From contig NZ_MWQY01000020.1 in NCBI RefSeq assembly GCF_002087085.1, positions 1 to 64,000 of the forward strand: a stretch of DNA of 64,000 nucleotides. Reading direction: 5' to 3'. Origin of the DNA: Marispirochaeta aestuarii (lineage in GTDB: Bacteria > Spirochaetota > Spirochaetia > JC444 > Marispirochaetaceae). Shown one piece after another: positions 35,639 to 44,503 of this stretch; position 1 is the stretch's first letter; each line of letters begins with the position of its first letter. Made by a program: the position numbers and the translations under genes. Under the pieces are notes generated by a model. It made no database searches. It was given only the letters and a program-made list of their open reading frames with translations, and was not told where the DNA came from.

Positions 35639-37210
35639 ATGGCAGATATTCATCTGGAAATGCGCCGGATAACCAAGAGGTTTCCCGGTATAACCGCCCT
35701 GGACCAGGTAACAATGCAGGTCAACAACAGAGAGATACACGCCCTGGTGGGAGAAAACGGAGCCGGCAAATCCACCCTCATGAAGGTCCTGAGCGGGGTG
35801 TATCCCTACGGCAGCTATGAGGGAGAGATTTTCCTGAACGGGGAGGAGTGCCGTTTCAGGGATATCAGGGAAAGCGAACGCCTGGGCATTGTAATAATTC
35901 ATCAGGAGCTGGCCCTTATTCCCTACCTCTCCATTGCGGAAAATATCTTTCTCGGAAACGAACAGGCAAAAAACAATATAATAGACTGGTTCAAAACATC
36001 CTCCCGGGCCCGGGAACTCCTTGCAACCGTCGGGCTGGATGAGAACCCGGCGACCCTTGTGGGAAATATCGGCGTGGGAAAACAGCAGCTGGTGGAGATT
36101 GCCAAGGCCCTGGCCAAGAATGTAAAGCTGCTGATTCTGGACGAGCCCACCGCCGCCCTGAATGATAAAGAGAGCAACCAGCTCCTGGATCTTCTCATTC
36201 AGCTTAAAAGCGAAGGTATCACCTCCATTCTGATCTCCCATAAACTCAAGGAGGTCGAAAAGGTCGCCGACGCAATCACGGTAATCCGGGACGGCAGGGT
36301 CATCGATAATCTCATAAAAGGTAACGACGAGATCGACGAAGACCGTATAATCAAAAGCATGGTTGGCCGGGAACTGACGAACCGCTTTCCCGAACGGGAA
36401 ACGCAAGTCGGTCAAACCGTCTTTGAAGTCCGGAACTGGAGTTTCTATCATCCCCAGCACGAAAACCGGCTGGTCATAAACAAGGCGAACTTCAATGTCA
36501 GAAAGGGAGAGGTTGTAGGTTTCGCGGGACTCATGGGAGCCGGACGTACCGAACTGGTGATGAGCCTCTTCGGAAAATCCTATGGAAAGCGACACAGCGG
36601 GCAGATCCTTTTAAACGGGAGTGAGATTGTCATGAACAGCGTCAGCGACGCCATTGACAACGGCATCGCCTACGTTACCGAAGACCGGAAGGGTTACGGG
36701 CTCATTCTTATCGACGATATACGCCATAATCTGTCCCTCCCATCCCTGAAGAATCTGAGCAACAGCGGCATGGTCAACTCCTCGGAAGAGGTCCTTTCGG
36801 CGGAAAAATACCGGAAAAAGATCAGCATAAAATGCTCAGGGATTGATCAGAACGTCGACAACCTCTCGGGGGGAAACCAGCAGAAGGTTGTCCTGGGTAA
36901 ATGGATAATGCTGGAGCCGGAAGTGCTCATACTGGATGAACCTACCCGGGGAATCGACGTGGGCGCCAAATACGAGATATACCAGATAATCAACCAGCTG
37001 GCTGCGGAAGGAAAATCGATCATCATGATCTCCTCGGAAATGCCCGAGCTCCTGGGTATGTGCGACCGTATATATGTTGTCGCCGGCGGAGAAATTGCGG
37101 GAGAACTTGACAGGCAGAAAGCCAGCCAGGAAAGTATCATGAAGATAATCATGAGCCATCAAAACCAGAGCAAGGAAATCAGCCATGGACAGCCTCAAAC
37201 AGTACTTTAA
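35639..37210 (+). CDS. gguA: sugar ABC transporter ATP-binding protein GguA-like
   Basis: The 523-residue protein has two ABC domains: Walker A GENGAGKS and LLILDEP in the first, and [16 protein letters not shown] and VLILDEP in the second. The strong match to GguA (also called MmsA) is seen in [10 protein letters not shown] and [19 protein letters not shown]. The GAAGG site precedes ATG 35639. Its end overlaps the permease gene by 26 bases, so the two are co-translated. Confidence 0.92.
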   Translation: MADIHLEMRRITKRFPGITALDQVTMQVNNREIHALVGENGAGKSTLMKVLSGVYPYGSYEGEIFLNGEECRFRDIRESERLGIVIIHQELALIPYLSIAENIFLGNEQAKNNIIDWFKTSSRARELLATVGLDENPATLVGNIGVGKQQLVEIAKALAKNVKLLILDEPTAALNDKESNQLLDLLIQLKSEGITSILISHKLKEVEKVADAITVIRDGRVIDNLIKGNDEIDEDRIIKSMVGRELTNRFPERETQVGQTVFEVRNWSFYHPQHENRLVINKANFNVRKGEVVGFAGLMGAGRTELVMSLFGKSYGKRHSGQILLNGSEIVMNSVSDAIDNGIAYVTEDRKGYGLILIDDIRHNLSLPSLKNLSNSGMVNSSEEVLSAEKYRKKISIKCSGIDQNVDNLSGGNQQKVVLGKWIMLEPEVLILDEPTRGIDVGAKYEIYQIINQLAAEGKSIIMISSEMPELLGMCDRIYVVAGGEIAGELDRQKASQESIMKIIMSHQNQSKEISHGQPQTVL

Positions 37211-38357
37211 ATCAAATATTCGCCAGTACGGTATGGTGCTGGCCCTTGTCGTTATCATGTTCTTCTTTCAGATTGTTACCGGCGGGATTCTTCTGAAACC
37301 GGCCAACGTTACCAATCTTATACTGCAGAACAGCTATGTACTCATTCTCGCCGTGGGGATGCTGCTGTGTATCCTCACCGGAAACATCGACCTCTCGGTC
37401 GGGTCCGTCGTTGCCTTCGTTGGTGCCGTCTCTGCCGTAATGATGGTCGACTGGAACATGCCCGTGCTCCCTGCAATTCTGATAGCCCTTTTAATAGGAA
37501 TCGCCGTCGGGGCTTTTCACGGGGTCTTCATTGCCTACCTGCGGATACCCCCTTTTATCGTAACCCTGGCGGGCATGCTTATTTTCCGGGGCCTGACCAT
37601 GGTTATCCTGAAGGGACAGACAAAGGCACCCTTTGAGAAATCCTTCCAGGCCATTGCCGCGGGCTATATCTCGGGAGAGGGCTTAAGCATCGGCGGATTC
37701 AATATGATTGCCGTTCTAACGGGAATTGTACTGTCCGCCCTGTTCATACTGGGAATCGCCGTTAATCGCCGCAACCAGAAAAAGTACGGCTTTGAGGTTC
37801 TTCCCACCGGCTTCGAGACGATCCGCGCCCTTATCGTGGTGGCCGCCATCAACTGGCTGACCCTCAGTCTGGCCCTCTACAACGGGATTCCCGTCGTAAT
37901 GGTTGTACTTTTCGGCCTTGTACTTATCTATACCTTTATTACCCAGAAAACCATCTTCGGCCGGCACATCTACGCCCTGGGAGGAAACGAGAAGGCCGCA
38001 AAACTGTCGGGAGTCAAGACAAAGAGGGTCATGTTTCTGGTTTATACGAACATGGGACTGCTCTCCGCTGTTGCCGGAATGGTAGTCGCCGGCCGTCTGA
38101 ACGCCGCAACCCCCAAAGCGGGAACCATGTTTGAGCTCGATGCCATTGCAGCCTGCTTTATCGGCGGTGCTTCAGCATCGGGAGGTATCGGGACTGTAGT
38201 GGGAGCTATAGTCGGAGGCCTTGTTATGGGTGTTCTGAATAACGGTATGTCCATTATGGGAGTGAGCGTCGACTGGCAGCAGGCAATCAAGGGAATGGTT
38301 CTTCTGGGTGCCGTATGTTTTGATGTGTACACGAAATCAAAGTCTCAGGCGGACTGA
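37185..38357 (+). CDS. gguB: sugar ABC transporter permease GguB-like
   Basis: The 390-residue permease has about 10 membrane segments and belongs to the branched-chain/ribose (BPD_transp_2) group. Typical segments are [39 protein letters not shown] and [22 protein letters not shown]. The length near 390 fits GguB rather than the shorter RbsC or MglC. A clear terminator follows at 38386. Confidence 0.92.
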   Translation: MDSLKQYFKSNIRQYGMVLALVVIMFFFQIVTGGILLKPANVTNLILQNSYVLILAVGMLLCILTGNIDLSVGSVVAFVGAVSAVMMVDWNMPVLPAILIALLIGIAVGAFHGVFIAYLRIPPFIVTLAGMLIFRGLTMVILKGQTKAPFEKSFQAIAAGYISGEGLSIGGFNMIAVLTGIVLSALFILGIAVNRRNQKKYGFEVLPTGFETIRALIVVAAINWLTLSLALYNGIPVVMVVLFGLVLIYTFITQKTIFGRHIYALGGNEKAAKLSGVKTKRVMFLVYTNMGLLSAVAGMVVAGRLNAATPKAGTMFELDAIAACFIGGASASGGIGTVVGAIVGGLVMGVLNNGMSIMGVSVDWQQAIKGMVLLGAVCFDVYTKSKSQAD

Positions 38358-38385
38358 TTCTCGTTCACATACCACCTCCTTTTCT

Positions 38386-38426
38386 GGTGCTGTCCGGGAT
38401 AAGCCACGGACAGCACCTCTTTTTTT
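38386..38426 (+). terminator. intrinsic terminator of the chvE-gguAB operon
   Basis: A perfect 11-bp stem (GGTGCTGTCCG at 38386-38396 with 38407-38417) and a 10-base loop are followed by TCTTTTTTT. The T-run touches the stop codon of the convergent DUF2784 gene. Confidence 0.9.
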
Positions 38427-38844
38427 ACCCTTTTCTCTTTTTCCCGGGAGGAACGAAAATAAGGGTCACCAGAACAAGTCCTCCGAATCCCACATAGAGC
38501 AGGGTAAAAAACCAGGGGGGAAAATCGTAGAAAAGTACCGTCCGTATCAGCCTGCCCACAAAGGAGATCTCCTCTTCCGCCGACTGCCCCGCCGCCTGCC
38601 GCAGGCGATACTCCCACAGGGTGAGGGGGCACCAGATACCCATTACCGCTTCAAAAGCAACCAGAAGAACCGAAAGAAGGTGGATGATCCTGAACACCCG
38701 GTTGCGCACCCAGTTCCAGCCCAGGAGCCATCCGACGAGTATGGATGCCTCTCCGCCGACTGTGAAAACCAGGTAGCAAAGGTGTATGAAGACGATAAAA
38801 TCCGCAAAGAGGGACAGCAGATCGGCGTTAAAGATTGCCGGCAT
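38425..38844 (-). CDS. DUF2784-family membrane protein
   Basis: From ATG 38844 the protein has 139 residues with about four membrane segments. LLSLFADFIVFIHLCYLVFTVGGEASILVGWLLGW (first two helices) and NRVFRIIHL are recognised DUF2784 landmarks, together with GIWCPLTLWEYRLR. The function of the family is unknown. The ribosome site is weak. An upstream in-frame start at 38925 would run through the terminator of the cupredoxin gene. Confidence 0.8.
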   Translation of the reverse strand: MPAIFNADLLSLFADFIVFIHLCYLVFTVGGEASILVGWLLGWNWVRNRVFRIIHLLSVLLVAFEAVMGIWCPLTLWEYRLRQAAGQSAEEEISFVGRLIRTVLFYDFPPWFFTLLYVGFGGLVLVTLIFVPPGKKRKG

Positions 38845-38877
38845 ACTGTAATGATACACCCGGAAAGACCTCCGGAC

Positions 38878-38916
38878 AAAAAAAACCGTGGGGGGATCTA
38901 CCTTCCCCCCACGGTT
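38878..38916 (-). terminator. intrinsic terminator after the cupredoxin gene
   Basis: On the minus strand a perfect 12-bp stem (AACCGTGGGGGG with its complement, arms 38905-38916 and 38884-38895) and a 9-base loop are followed by eight T residues. It lies 22 bases after the cupredoxin stop. Confidence 0.9.
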
Positions 38917-38937
38917 CACACACAAGAGATGAAGAGG

Positions 38938-39306
38938 CTACTCAACTACAATAAACTTTCCCCACATGCCCCTGGCACGGTGGTTACCAACGCTGCAGTA
39001 GAACTCGAACTCACCGCTCCGGTCAGCAACGAACTCAATAGTTTCGCTTCTGCCTCCAGGAATCTGTTTGGTCGCGGCATCGAACTCATCGAGAACCCAG
39101 TCGTGGAAACCTCCCCCGTTGGTATAGGTCAGCCGGATGGTATCACCCTTTTTGACCCTGATCTCTTTCGGCATATAGTCAAAGCCTTCGTTGGTGACGC
39201 TGATCTCCTTTACACCGGGGCCCTGACCGGAGAGATCAACAACTTCCTGGGCCGCGAGGGGTAAGAACGCTGCACTCAACAGCGCGATAAATAAAATCTT
39301 TTTCAT
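38938..39306 (-). CDS. secreted cupredoxin (type I copper protein)
   Basis: The 122-residue protein starts at 39306 behind GAGGT. A cleavable signal peptide (1-19, ending LAAQ) is followed by a plastocyanin-like domain. The full type I copper ligand set is visible: His68 (GGFHDW), Cys104 and His109 (FYCSVGNH) and Met114 (RARGMWG). It should act as a periplasmic electron carrier. Readings extending upstream to 39720 run over the next gene and are not used. It probably shares a transcript with the membrane protein gene at 39345, 38 bases upstream. Confidence 0.9.
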   Translation of the reverse strand: MKKILFIALLSAAFLPLAAQEVVDLSGQGPGVKEISVTNEGFDYMPKEIRVKKGDTIRLTYTNGGGFHDWVLDEFDAATKQIPGGRSETIEFVADRSGEFEFYCSVGNHRARGMWGKFIVVE

Positions 39307-39344
39307 GTCTATAACCTCACTATTCTGATCATTATTGTCAAGTA

Positions 39345-39830
39345 TTATTTGTTCGGCACCAGGATAAGCATGCCTCCGCTGCCTGCAGCGGCGGCTATCA
39401 GGTACTGATAATAGAGCAACCCGGGAATGAAAAGCGGCAGCAGCCCCGCTGCAATCTGCACAACACCGCCGATAATAAAAAGCCGAGGAGTCCACCAGCG
39501 GGCATTCACCAGAAAAGCGACTCCCATCAGCAGCAGCCAGAATACCCCCAGGTAGGATATCAGCCACATGATTCGGGGTACCATGAATACAAGAAAAGAG
39601 ACGACCATACCGAAACCCACCGCGACTATCCAGAGGACCATGATCTTCCGCAGTTTTACCGACTTCATGGGCATATAGAGGACCATGGGGATAAATCCGA
39701 TTATCGTAAGAACCAGCCACACCCAGTTTACCCGCGGATCAGGCCAGTAATGTGTAGCAAGCCAGCCGACAAGCTCCACAATAGCCCAGGTTACGAAAAC
39801 GATACGTGGTTTATTCCAGACACCTTTCAT
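39345..39830 (-). CDS. five-helix membrane protein of unknown function
   Basis: The protein from ATG 39830 has 161 residues and about five membrane segments (VFVTWAIVELVGWLA, VWLVLTIIGFIPMVLYM, IMVLWIVAVGFGMVVSFLVF, WLISYLGVFWLLLMGVAFLV, LFIIGGVVQIAAGLLPLF). I do not recognise a named family. An ATG at 39902 would add 24 residues, without a better ribosome site. Its place just upstream of a cupredoxin gene suggests a shared role in copper handling or electron transfer, which is inference. Confidence 0.65.
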   Translation of the reverse strand: MKGVWNKPRIVFVTWAIVELVGWLATHYWPDPRVNWVWLVLTIIGFIPMVLYMPMKSVKLRKIMVLWIVAVGFGMVVSFLVFMVPRIMWLISYLGVFWLLLMGVAFLVNARWWTPRLFIIGGVVQIAAGLLPLFIPGLLYYQYLIAAAAGSGGMLILVPNK

Positions 39831-39926
39831 GGGAATAATATAACTAATTTTGTAATATAAAGAAACTTTCCCTTTTTTTTGTAAATAAACCAAAGCTGTC
39901 ATATAATGATACCGGGGGTAGTTATC

Positions 39927-40457
39927 ATGAAAACTATTGTTTTTCTAATGATCTGCTGCACCCTGTTTATTTCATCATGTGAAACCCTTAGCGACATTGA
40001 ACAGGGTGCATCGAAAATCTCAGGGACCATGTCAAAAGGTGAAGCTGCAGGAGGAAGCGCAACAAGCCTTGGCTCTGTTGACTTCCGCAAGGATGAGGTT
40101 TTGTGTTCCGTCAGCGGCAACGAAGCGCGGGAAAAAGCCCGCTATCTTCCGGCGCTGATCCTTACCGCGCCCACGGCGGCAACCGGCAATCAGGCGGAGG
40201 TAATGTATCCCGACGGTAAAAAGGACTGGACATACATTGTTTTGCCCTCCCGCAAGGCAAATGAGGCTGACCTGAAGATTGGTGAATCCGTACTGTATAT
40301 GTATTACCAGAGCGACGACGAAGACATGACCCAGGAGAAGTACCGCAACAGCAGCTGGAGCTTTGGTACGGTAACCTCCACGGACGAACTCTTTAAAGGG
40401 GTGGTGGAGATCGACGGCCGCCCCATGCTGGTTCAATGGATCAGGATTGCCCAGTAG
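39927..40457 (+). CDS. lipoprotein of unknown function
   Basis: The 176-residue protein starts at 39927 behind GGGGGTAG and carries a lipoprotein signal with lipobox FISSC. After a Ser/Gly/Ala-rich linker, a beta-rich segment follows (YPDGKKDWTYIVLPSRKA, LKIGESVLYMYYQSDDEDM, SSWSFGTVTSTDELFKGVVE), with alternating strands like an SH3 or Tudor barrel. No family is recognised. It reads away from the cupredoxin pair and toward the CvfB-like gene. Confidence 0.75.
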   Translation: MKTIVFLMICCTLFISSCETLSDIEQGASKISGTMSKGEAAGGSATSLGSVDFRKDEVLCSVSGNEAREKARYLPALILTAPTAATGNQAEVMYPDGKKDWTYIVLPSRKANEADLKIGESVLYMYYQSDDEDMTQEKYRNSSWSFGTVTSTDELFKGVVEIDGRPMLVQWIRIAQ

Positions 40458-40484
40458 CCTCAAGGGATTGCAGTCTCCCGGGGA

Positions 40485-41360
40485 ATGCACTATATTCAGC
40501 CCATGATCCCCTTAGGTGTCCCAGTCAACGCTGTTATTAAGTCCATAGGTTCCGGCCGCTGTATGCTGCTGGTCGAAGGGCGGGAGGTCCCGATGAATAT
40601 CTGGGAACTCCCCCCTAAAAGCAAACCCGGCGGAGAACTGGAAGTTACCGTTTACAACGATGCAAAAGAGAGCCTCAAGGCAACTGTACTCAAACCCTTC
40701 GCCGGTCTGGATGAGTTCGCAGCTCTGAAGGTCAAGACTGTCAACGACTGGGGTGCCTTTCTTGAGTGGGGGCTGCCCAAGGACCTGTTCCTTCCCAAAA
40801 GGGAACAGACCCGCCCGGTACACCCTGGGGAGAAAATCGTTGTGCGGGTCATTCTGGACCACGAAAAAAAGGGCCTCATTGCAACGAGCAAGCTTGACTC
40901 CTGTTTCAACTACCGCCCGGCAGAAATTAATCCGGGAGACCAGGTTGACCTGCTCATTTTTGAGGAGATCAAGATCGGCTTCGGGGTCGTTGTCTCCGGA
41001 CGGTATCGGGGAATGATCTATAAAAACGAAATATTCCAGGATATTGAAACAGGTCAGCACCTGAAGGGAACAGTAAAGAAGATCAGAGAAGACGGAAGAA
41101 TCGACTGCAGCCTGAACCCGGTGGGCTTCAATGCCGCCATGGAAGCTGCCAAGGAGACCATCCTCACTGCCCTGGAAGAACAGCGGGGGTTTCTTCCCCT
41201 TCACGACAAGAGCTCCCCGGAAGATATAGCCTCCGCCCTGAACATGAGCAAGAAGAACTTCAAGAAGGCATCGGGGATTCTCTTCAGGGAAGGAAAAATC
41301 AGTATCGAGGATCAGGGTATCAGGCGGAAAAAGCTATTCCCAAGGGAAAGACGAGGGTAA
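40485..41360 (+). CDS. cvfB: CvfB-like S1-domain RNA-binding protein
   Basis: The 291-residue protein resembles CvfB/YitL. It has tandem S1-like domains (VNAVIKSIGSGRCMLLVEGRE, LKVKTVNDWGAFLEWGLPKDLFLP with the internal KREQTRPVHPGEKIVVRV, then GFGVVVSGRYRGMIYKNEIF) and a C-terminal winged helix (ASALNMSKKNFKKASGILFREGKI). S. aureus CvfB affects virulence gene expression by binding RNA. The ATG at 40485 has a GGGG immediately before it; ATG 40503 is an alternative. Its last 41 bases overlap the end of the convergent kinase gene. Confidence 0.85.
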   Translation: MHYIQPMIPLGVPVNAVIKSIGSGRCMLLVEGREVPMNIWELPPKSKPGGELEVTVYNDAKESLKATVLKPFAGLDEFAALKVKTVNDWGAFLEWGLPKDLFLPKREQTRPVHPGEKIVVRVILDHEKKGLIATSKLDSCFNYRPAEINPGDQVDLLIFEEIKIGFGVVVSGRYRGMIYKNEIFQDIETGQHLKGTVKKIREDGRIDCSLNPVGFNAAMEAAKETILTALEEQRGFLPLHDKSSPEDIASALNMSKKNFKKASGILFREGKISIEDQGIRRKKLFPRERRG

Positions 41361-42195
41361 AGCGGGTCCCCTGCGGACCGGTCTGGATGCTGATTTCGCC
41401 CTTCAGCTGTTGGGCGAGGATTTCTATGAGCTGCAGGCCGAAGGATTGACGCTCCTTTTGCGGATCGAAACCCACACCGTCATCCCGGATTTCCAGCAGC
41501 TTTTTATCGCCCTCCCTCAGAAAGCTTACCCAGATATTTCCCGTTCCGCTGTCCGGAAAGGCATACTTGAAACAATTGGTCAGTATTTCATTAATGATTA
41601 TGCCGCAGGGAATAACTTCGTCATGTTCCAGAGGGATGGGGTCAATCTCGGAATGTATGGTAATGCCGCTGAAGAAACTGACGCCGTGAATATTGCTTAT
41701 CAGCTCATTCAGGTAATCCTCGATTGAGAATTTCCCGGGATCCCCGGCTTTATACATCTGTTCGTGAATCAGGGCCATGGAGTAAATCCGCTCGTTCAGC
41801 TCTTCCATCAATTCAGAGGGGTCGGTATGGTCCTTCTGCAGATTAAGCTGGATCATGCTTTGAATCATCTGCATGTTGTTCTTTACCCGATGGTGAACCT
41901 CCCGGACAAGAAGTTCCTTCTCTGCCAGTCGTGCCCTGGCTTCCCGTTCCCGTTCTCCCAGACTCACGACAAGCCGCTCCTTGTAGACGGCATAGGCCCG
42001 AACCAGGGCGTAGACAAGAACGGTGGTAAGCACCACATAAAGCCAACCCTTCAGGGTTTGAAACCTCATGTAGAGTCTGATATCCGGGAACAGTATGCTC
42101 AGAAGAGAATCCGAAAGAAGAATCCAGAGAAAACCGAACAGGAAGTAGATACCCGCGATCAGAACCGGGGCTCTGAAGAATCGTTTACCCGACAC
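41320..42195 (-). CDS. membrane sensor histidine kinase, HisKA_2 type
   Basis: The 291-residue kinase has two N-terminal membrane helices (about 10-35 and 49-68) and little between them, then a short coiled coil. The HisKA_2 box is ELLVREVHHRVKNNMQMIQSM with phospho-acceptor His101/102. The HATPase shows NEILTNCFKYAF, DDGVGF and SFGLQLIEIL. The signal is unknown; no response regulator lies beside it, so it is an orphan. The convergent overlap with the CvfB-like gene means their 3' mRNA ends are complementary. Confidence 0.88.
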   Translation of the reverse strand: MSGKRFFRAPVLIAGIYFLFGFLWILLSDSLLSILFPDIRLYMRFQTLKGWLYVVLTTVLVYALVRAYAVYKERLVVSLGEREREARARLAEKELLVREVHHRVKNNMQMIQSMIQLNLQKDHTDPSELMEELNERIYSMALIHEQMYKAGDPGKFSIEDYLNELISNIHGVSFFSGITIHSEIDPIPLEHDEVIPCGIIINEILTNCFKYAFPDSGTGNIWVSFLREGDKKLLEIRDDGVGFDPQKERQSFGLQLIEILAQQLKGEISIQTGPQGTRFTLVFPLGIAFSA

Positions 42196-42382
42196 TATTT
42201 TACCTCATTAAAAGACCCGCTCCCGAGATGATATGATCGGCTGCTCTTTCCGGAGGTCCCGATACCGTCGATGGCTATAACGAAGGGCCGCCTGGTCCTG
42301 GGGCCGACAGGAGAAGGCAGCAGGTTTCGCGGTATGCCGGCAAAGTCATCCATGGAACCTGTATACTCCGGTAAAAAGCGTC

Positions 42383-42410
42383 TTGTAAAGCCTTATGAAT
42401 TGTATATACT
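42383..42410 (+). promoter_or_regulatory. possible promoter of the GH13 glucosidase gene
   Basis: TTGTAA (42383-42388) and TATACT (42405-42410) are 16 bases apart, ending 39 bases before the start codon. The rest of the 42196-42449 gap shows no clear gene. Confidence 0.4.
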
Positions 42411-42449
42411 ACAGCCAGGGAATGCAAATTCTCCCTTCCAGGAGCAGAT

Positions 42450-44102
42450 ATGGAACGCAGGTGGTGGAAAGAGGCTGTTGTCTACCAGATATATCCCAGA
42501 AGCTTTAAAGATACCAATGGCGACGGGATCGGAGATCTTCAGGGAATAATCGAAAAGCTGGATTACCTTTCCTATCTGGGAGTGGATACCATCTGGCTGA
42601 ATCCGGTTTACCGGTCTCCCAATGACGACAACGGATACGACATCAGCGACTACCGGAACATAATGGATGAGTTCGGCAGCATGGAGGATTTCGACGAGCT
42701 GCTTTCGGCGGTCCATCAGCGGGGCATGCGGCTCATAATGGACCTGGTGGTGAACCATACCTCCGACGAACATTCCTGGTTCATCCGGAGCCGGGAGTCC
42801 CTGGATAATCCCTACCGGGATTACTATTTCTGGCGACCCGGGAATGCCGGGGCCCCGCCTAATAACTGGCGCTCCTTTTTTGAAGGTCCCGCGTGGGAGT
42901 ATGATGAGAAGACCGCCCAGTGGTATCTGCACCTCTTTACCCGCAAACAGCCTGATCTTAACTGGGACAACCCGAAAGTCCGCGACGAGGTGCGGGGAAT
43001 AATCCGATTCTGGCTTGAAAAGGGAGTGGACGGCTTTCGCATGGACGTCATTAACCTGATCTCGAAACATCCGGGACTTCTCGACGGAAAGGACAGCTCA
43101 AATCTTTCGGGACATGAATACTTTGCCAACGGCCCGAAAATCCATGAATACCTCCGTTTTGTACAGGAGAGCCTGGGAGACCGGGACGTAATGACCGTGG
43201 GCGAAACCGTCATCGCCGATCTGGACACTGTGGCAGAATATGTTGACAGAGAAACGGGCAGCCTGGATATGGCCATCAATTTCGAGCATGTTACCCTGGA
43301 TCGGGGCGTGGATTCCTTTGACCCCCTGCCCCTGGACCTGAAGGCTCTGAAGGACTGCTTCTCCCGCTGGCAGAAGAAACTCGACGGCCGGGGCTGGAAC
43401 TGCCTTTACATGAGCAACCACGATCAGCCCCGGCAGGTCTCCCGCTTCGGTGACGACAGGGATTATCACCGGGAATCCGCCACCATGCTGGCTACGCTGC
43501 TTCATACGATGCAGGGGACACCGTTTATCATGCAGGGAGAAGAGATCGGCATGACAAACGTCGACTTCCCCTCCATCGAGGACTACCGGGATGTGGCAAC
43601 CCTCAACTACTACCGCGAACGACTGGCCGCAGGGGACAACCCGGAATCCATCCTGAAAAGAATCCGTCAGTGCAGCCGGGACAACGCCAGGACGCCGATG
43701 CAGTGGAACAACCAGGACAATGCCGGTTTCAGCGAGGCCGGGCCCTGGATCAGCATAAACCCGAATTTTCACTCCATCAATGTTAAACGGGAGGTCGAAG
43801 ACCCCGACTCGATACTGAATTATTATCGCAGGCTGATCTCCCTGAGACGGGAATACCCGGTTTTTGTTTACGGCAGTTTTTCGGAAATTCAGCCGGAGCA
43901 CCCCCTGGTATTTGCCTACAAGAGAGAGTTCGAAGGATCAAGGCTGCTTGTCGTCCTGAACCTGAGCGGCAAAGAGTGCAGTTTTGAACTCCCCGAGGAA
44001 AGATCAGGAAGGCTGCTTATAGGCAATTACGACGGCAGACAGCATATTACCGGAACCCTCGCACTGCGCCCCTACGAGGCTATGGTCCTTATATCCGAAT
44101 AA
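42450..44102 (+). CDS. GH13 oligo-1,6-glucosidase-type alpha-glucosidase
   Basis: The 550-residue cytoplasmic enzyme has the GH13 subfamily 31 layout. Region I is DLVVNH (98-103), region II GFRMDVIN with nucleophile Asp199, region III GETV with acid-base Glu252, and region IV SNHDQP with Asp325. Val200 right after the nucleophile is, in this subfamily, associated with alpha-1,6 specificity (isomaltose, dextran oligomers), while Ala or Thr marks alpha-1,4 enzymes. The related trehalose-6-phosphate hydrolases share these motifs and are not excluded. Nothing nearby encodes a PTS. The ribosome site is GGAG 8 bases before the ATG. Confidence 0.9.
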   Translation: MERRWWKEAVVYQIYPRSFKDTNGDGIGDLQGIIEKLDYLSYLGVDTIWLNPVYRSPNDDNGYDISDYRNIMDEFGSMEDFDELLSAVHQRGMRLIMDLVVNHTSDEHSWFIRSRESLDNPYRDYYFWRPGNAGAPPNNWRSFFEGPAWEYDEKTAQWYLHLFTRKQPDLNWDNPKVRDEVRGIIRFWLEKGVDGFRMDVINLISKHPGLLDGKDSSNLSGHEYFANGPKIHEYLRFVQESLGDRDVMTVGETVIADLDTVAEYVDRETGSLDMAINFEHVTLDRGVDSFDPLPLDLKALKDCFSRWQKKLDGRGWNCLYMSNHDQPRQVSRFGDDRDYHRESATMLATLLHTMQGTPFIMQGEEIGMTNVDFPSIEDYRDVATLNYYRERLAAGDNPESILKRIRQCSRDNARTPMQWNNQDNAGFSEAGPWISINPNFHSINVKREVEDPDSILNYYRRLISLRREYPVFVYGSFSEIQPEHPLVFAYKREFEGSRLLVVLNLSGKECSFELPEERSGRLLIGNYDGRQHITGTLALRPYEAMVLISE

Positions 44103-44120
44103 GCGCCCCGGAGGTCGGGA

Positions 44121-44462
44121 CTATTCCCAGGTGGCAATATCCAGGGGATTGAAATCCTCCAGAGCTTTGGACTCTTTCCGGGAAAATACCCTGCAGGAGG
44201 GGGGCGACAAAGAGATCAGGTGATAATACCTGCGGCTGTCTTCACCGTAGATCCAGTAGTCACCGGGTCCGGGATTCAGCTGCAGCGGCCGGAAGGTAAA
44301 AACCGATGACTCTTCGGGAATAAAATAGGACTCTTCCGTAAGCAGGAACCAGAGGTTCGTTCCAAGGGGGGCAAAGAGAATCAGGCCCAGGAAAAGAAAG
44401 ACCAGAATCCCCAGGGTCCTGAGGGCTGTACGCAGAAGTCTCTTCATTATCATGGCAGGCAT
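44121..44462 (-). CDS. small membrane-anchored protein of unknown function
   Basis: The 113-residue protein has one strong N-terminal membrane helix (RTLGILVFLFLGLILFAPLG) and a 65-residue tail outside the helix, rich in Tyr, Ser and Pro (YWIYGEDSRRYYHLISLSP, CRVFSRKESKAL). No family is recognised. Starts at 44453 and 44447 are also possible. It faces the GH13 gene and diverges from the J-domain gene by about 40 bases. Confidence 0.6.
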   Translation of the reverse strand: MPAMIMKRLLRTALRTLGILVFLFLGLILFAPLGTNLWFLLTEESYFIPEESSVFTFRPLQLNPGPGDYWIYGEDSRRYYHLISLSPPSCRVFSRKESKALEDFNPLDIATWE

Positions 44463-44503
44463 CTTAGCCGGAAAACTTCAAATATGCTACAATCCTGTAT
44501 CAG

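Noticed and set aside
34532-36595. A 687-codon open frame on the minus strand
   Set aside because: It lies opposite the ChvE and GguA genes, has no recognisable domains or ribosome site, and its composition is the mirror of their codons.
38308-39264. A 318-codon open frame on the plus strand
   Set aside because: It crosses two terminators and runs antisense to the DUF2784 and cupredoxin genes.
42196-42449. A small gene before the GH13 gene (frame from 42271)
   Set aside because: It would overlap the GH13 start in another frame, has low-complexity composition and no family match.
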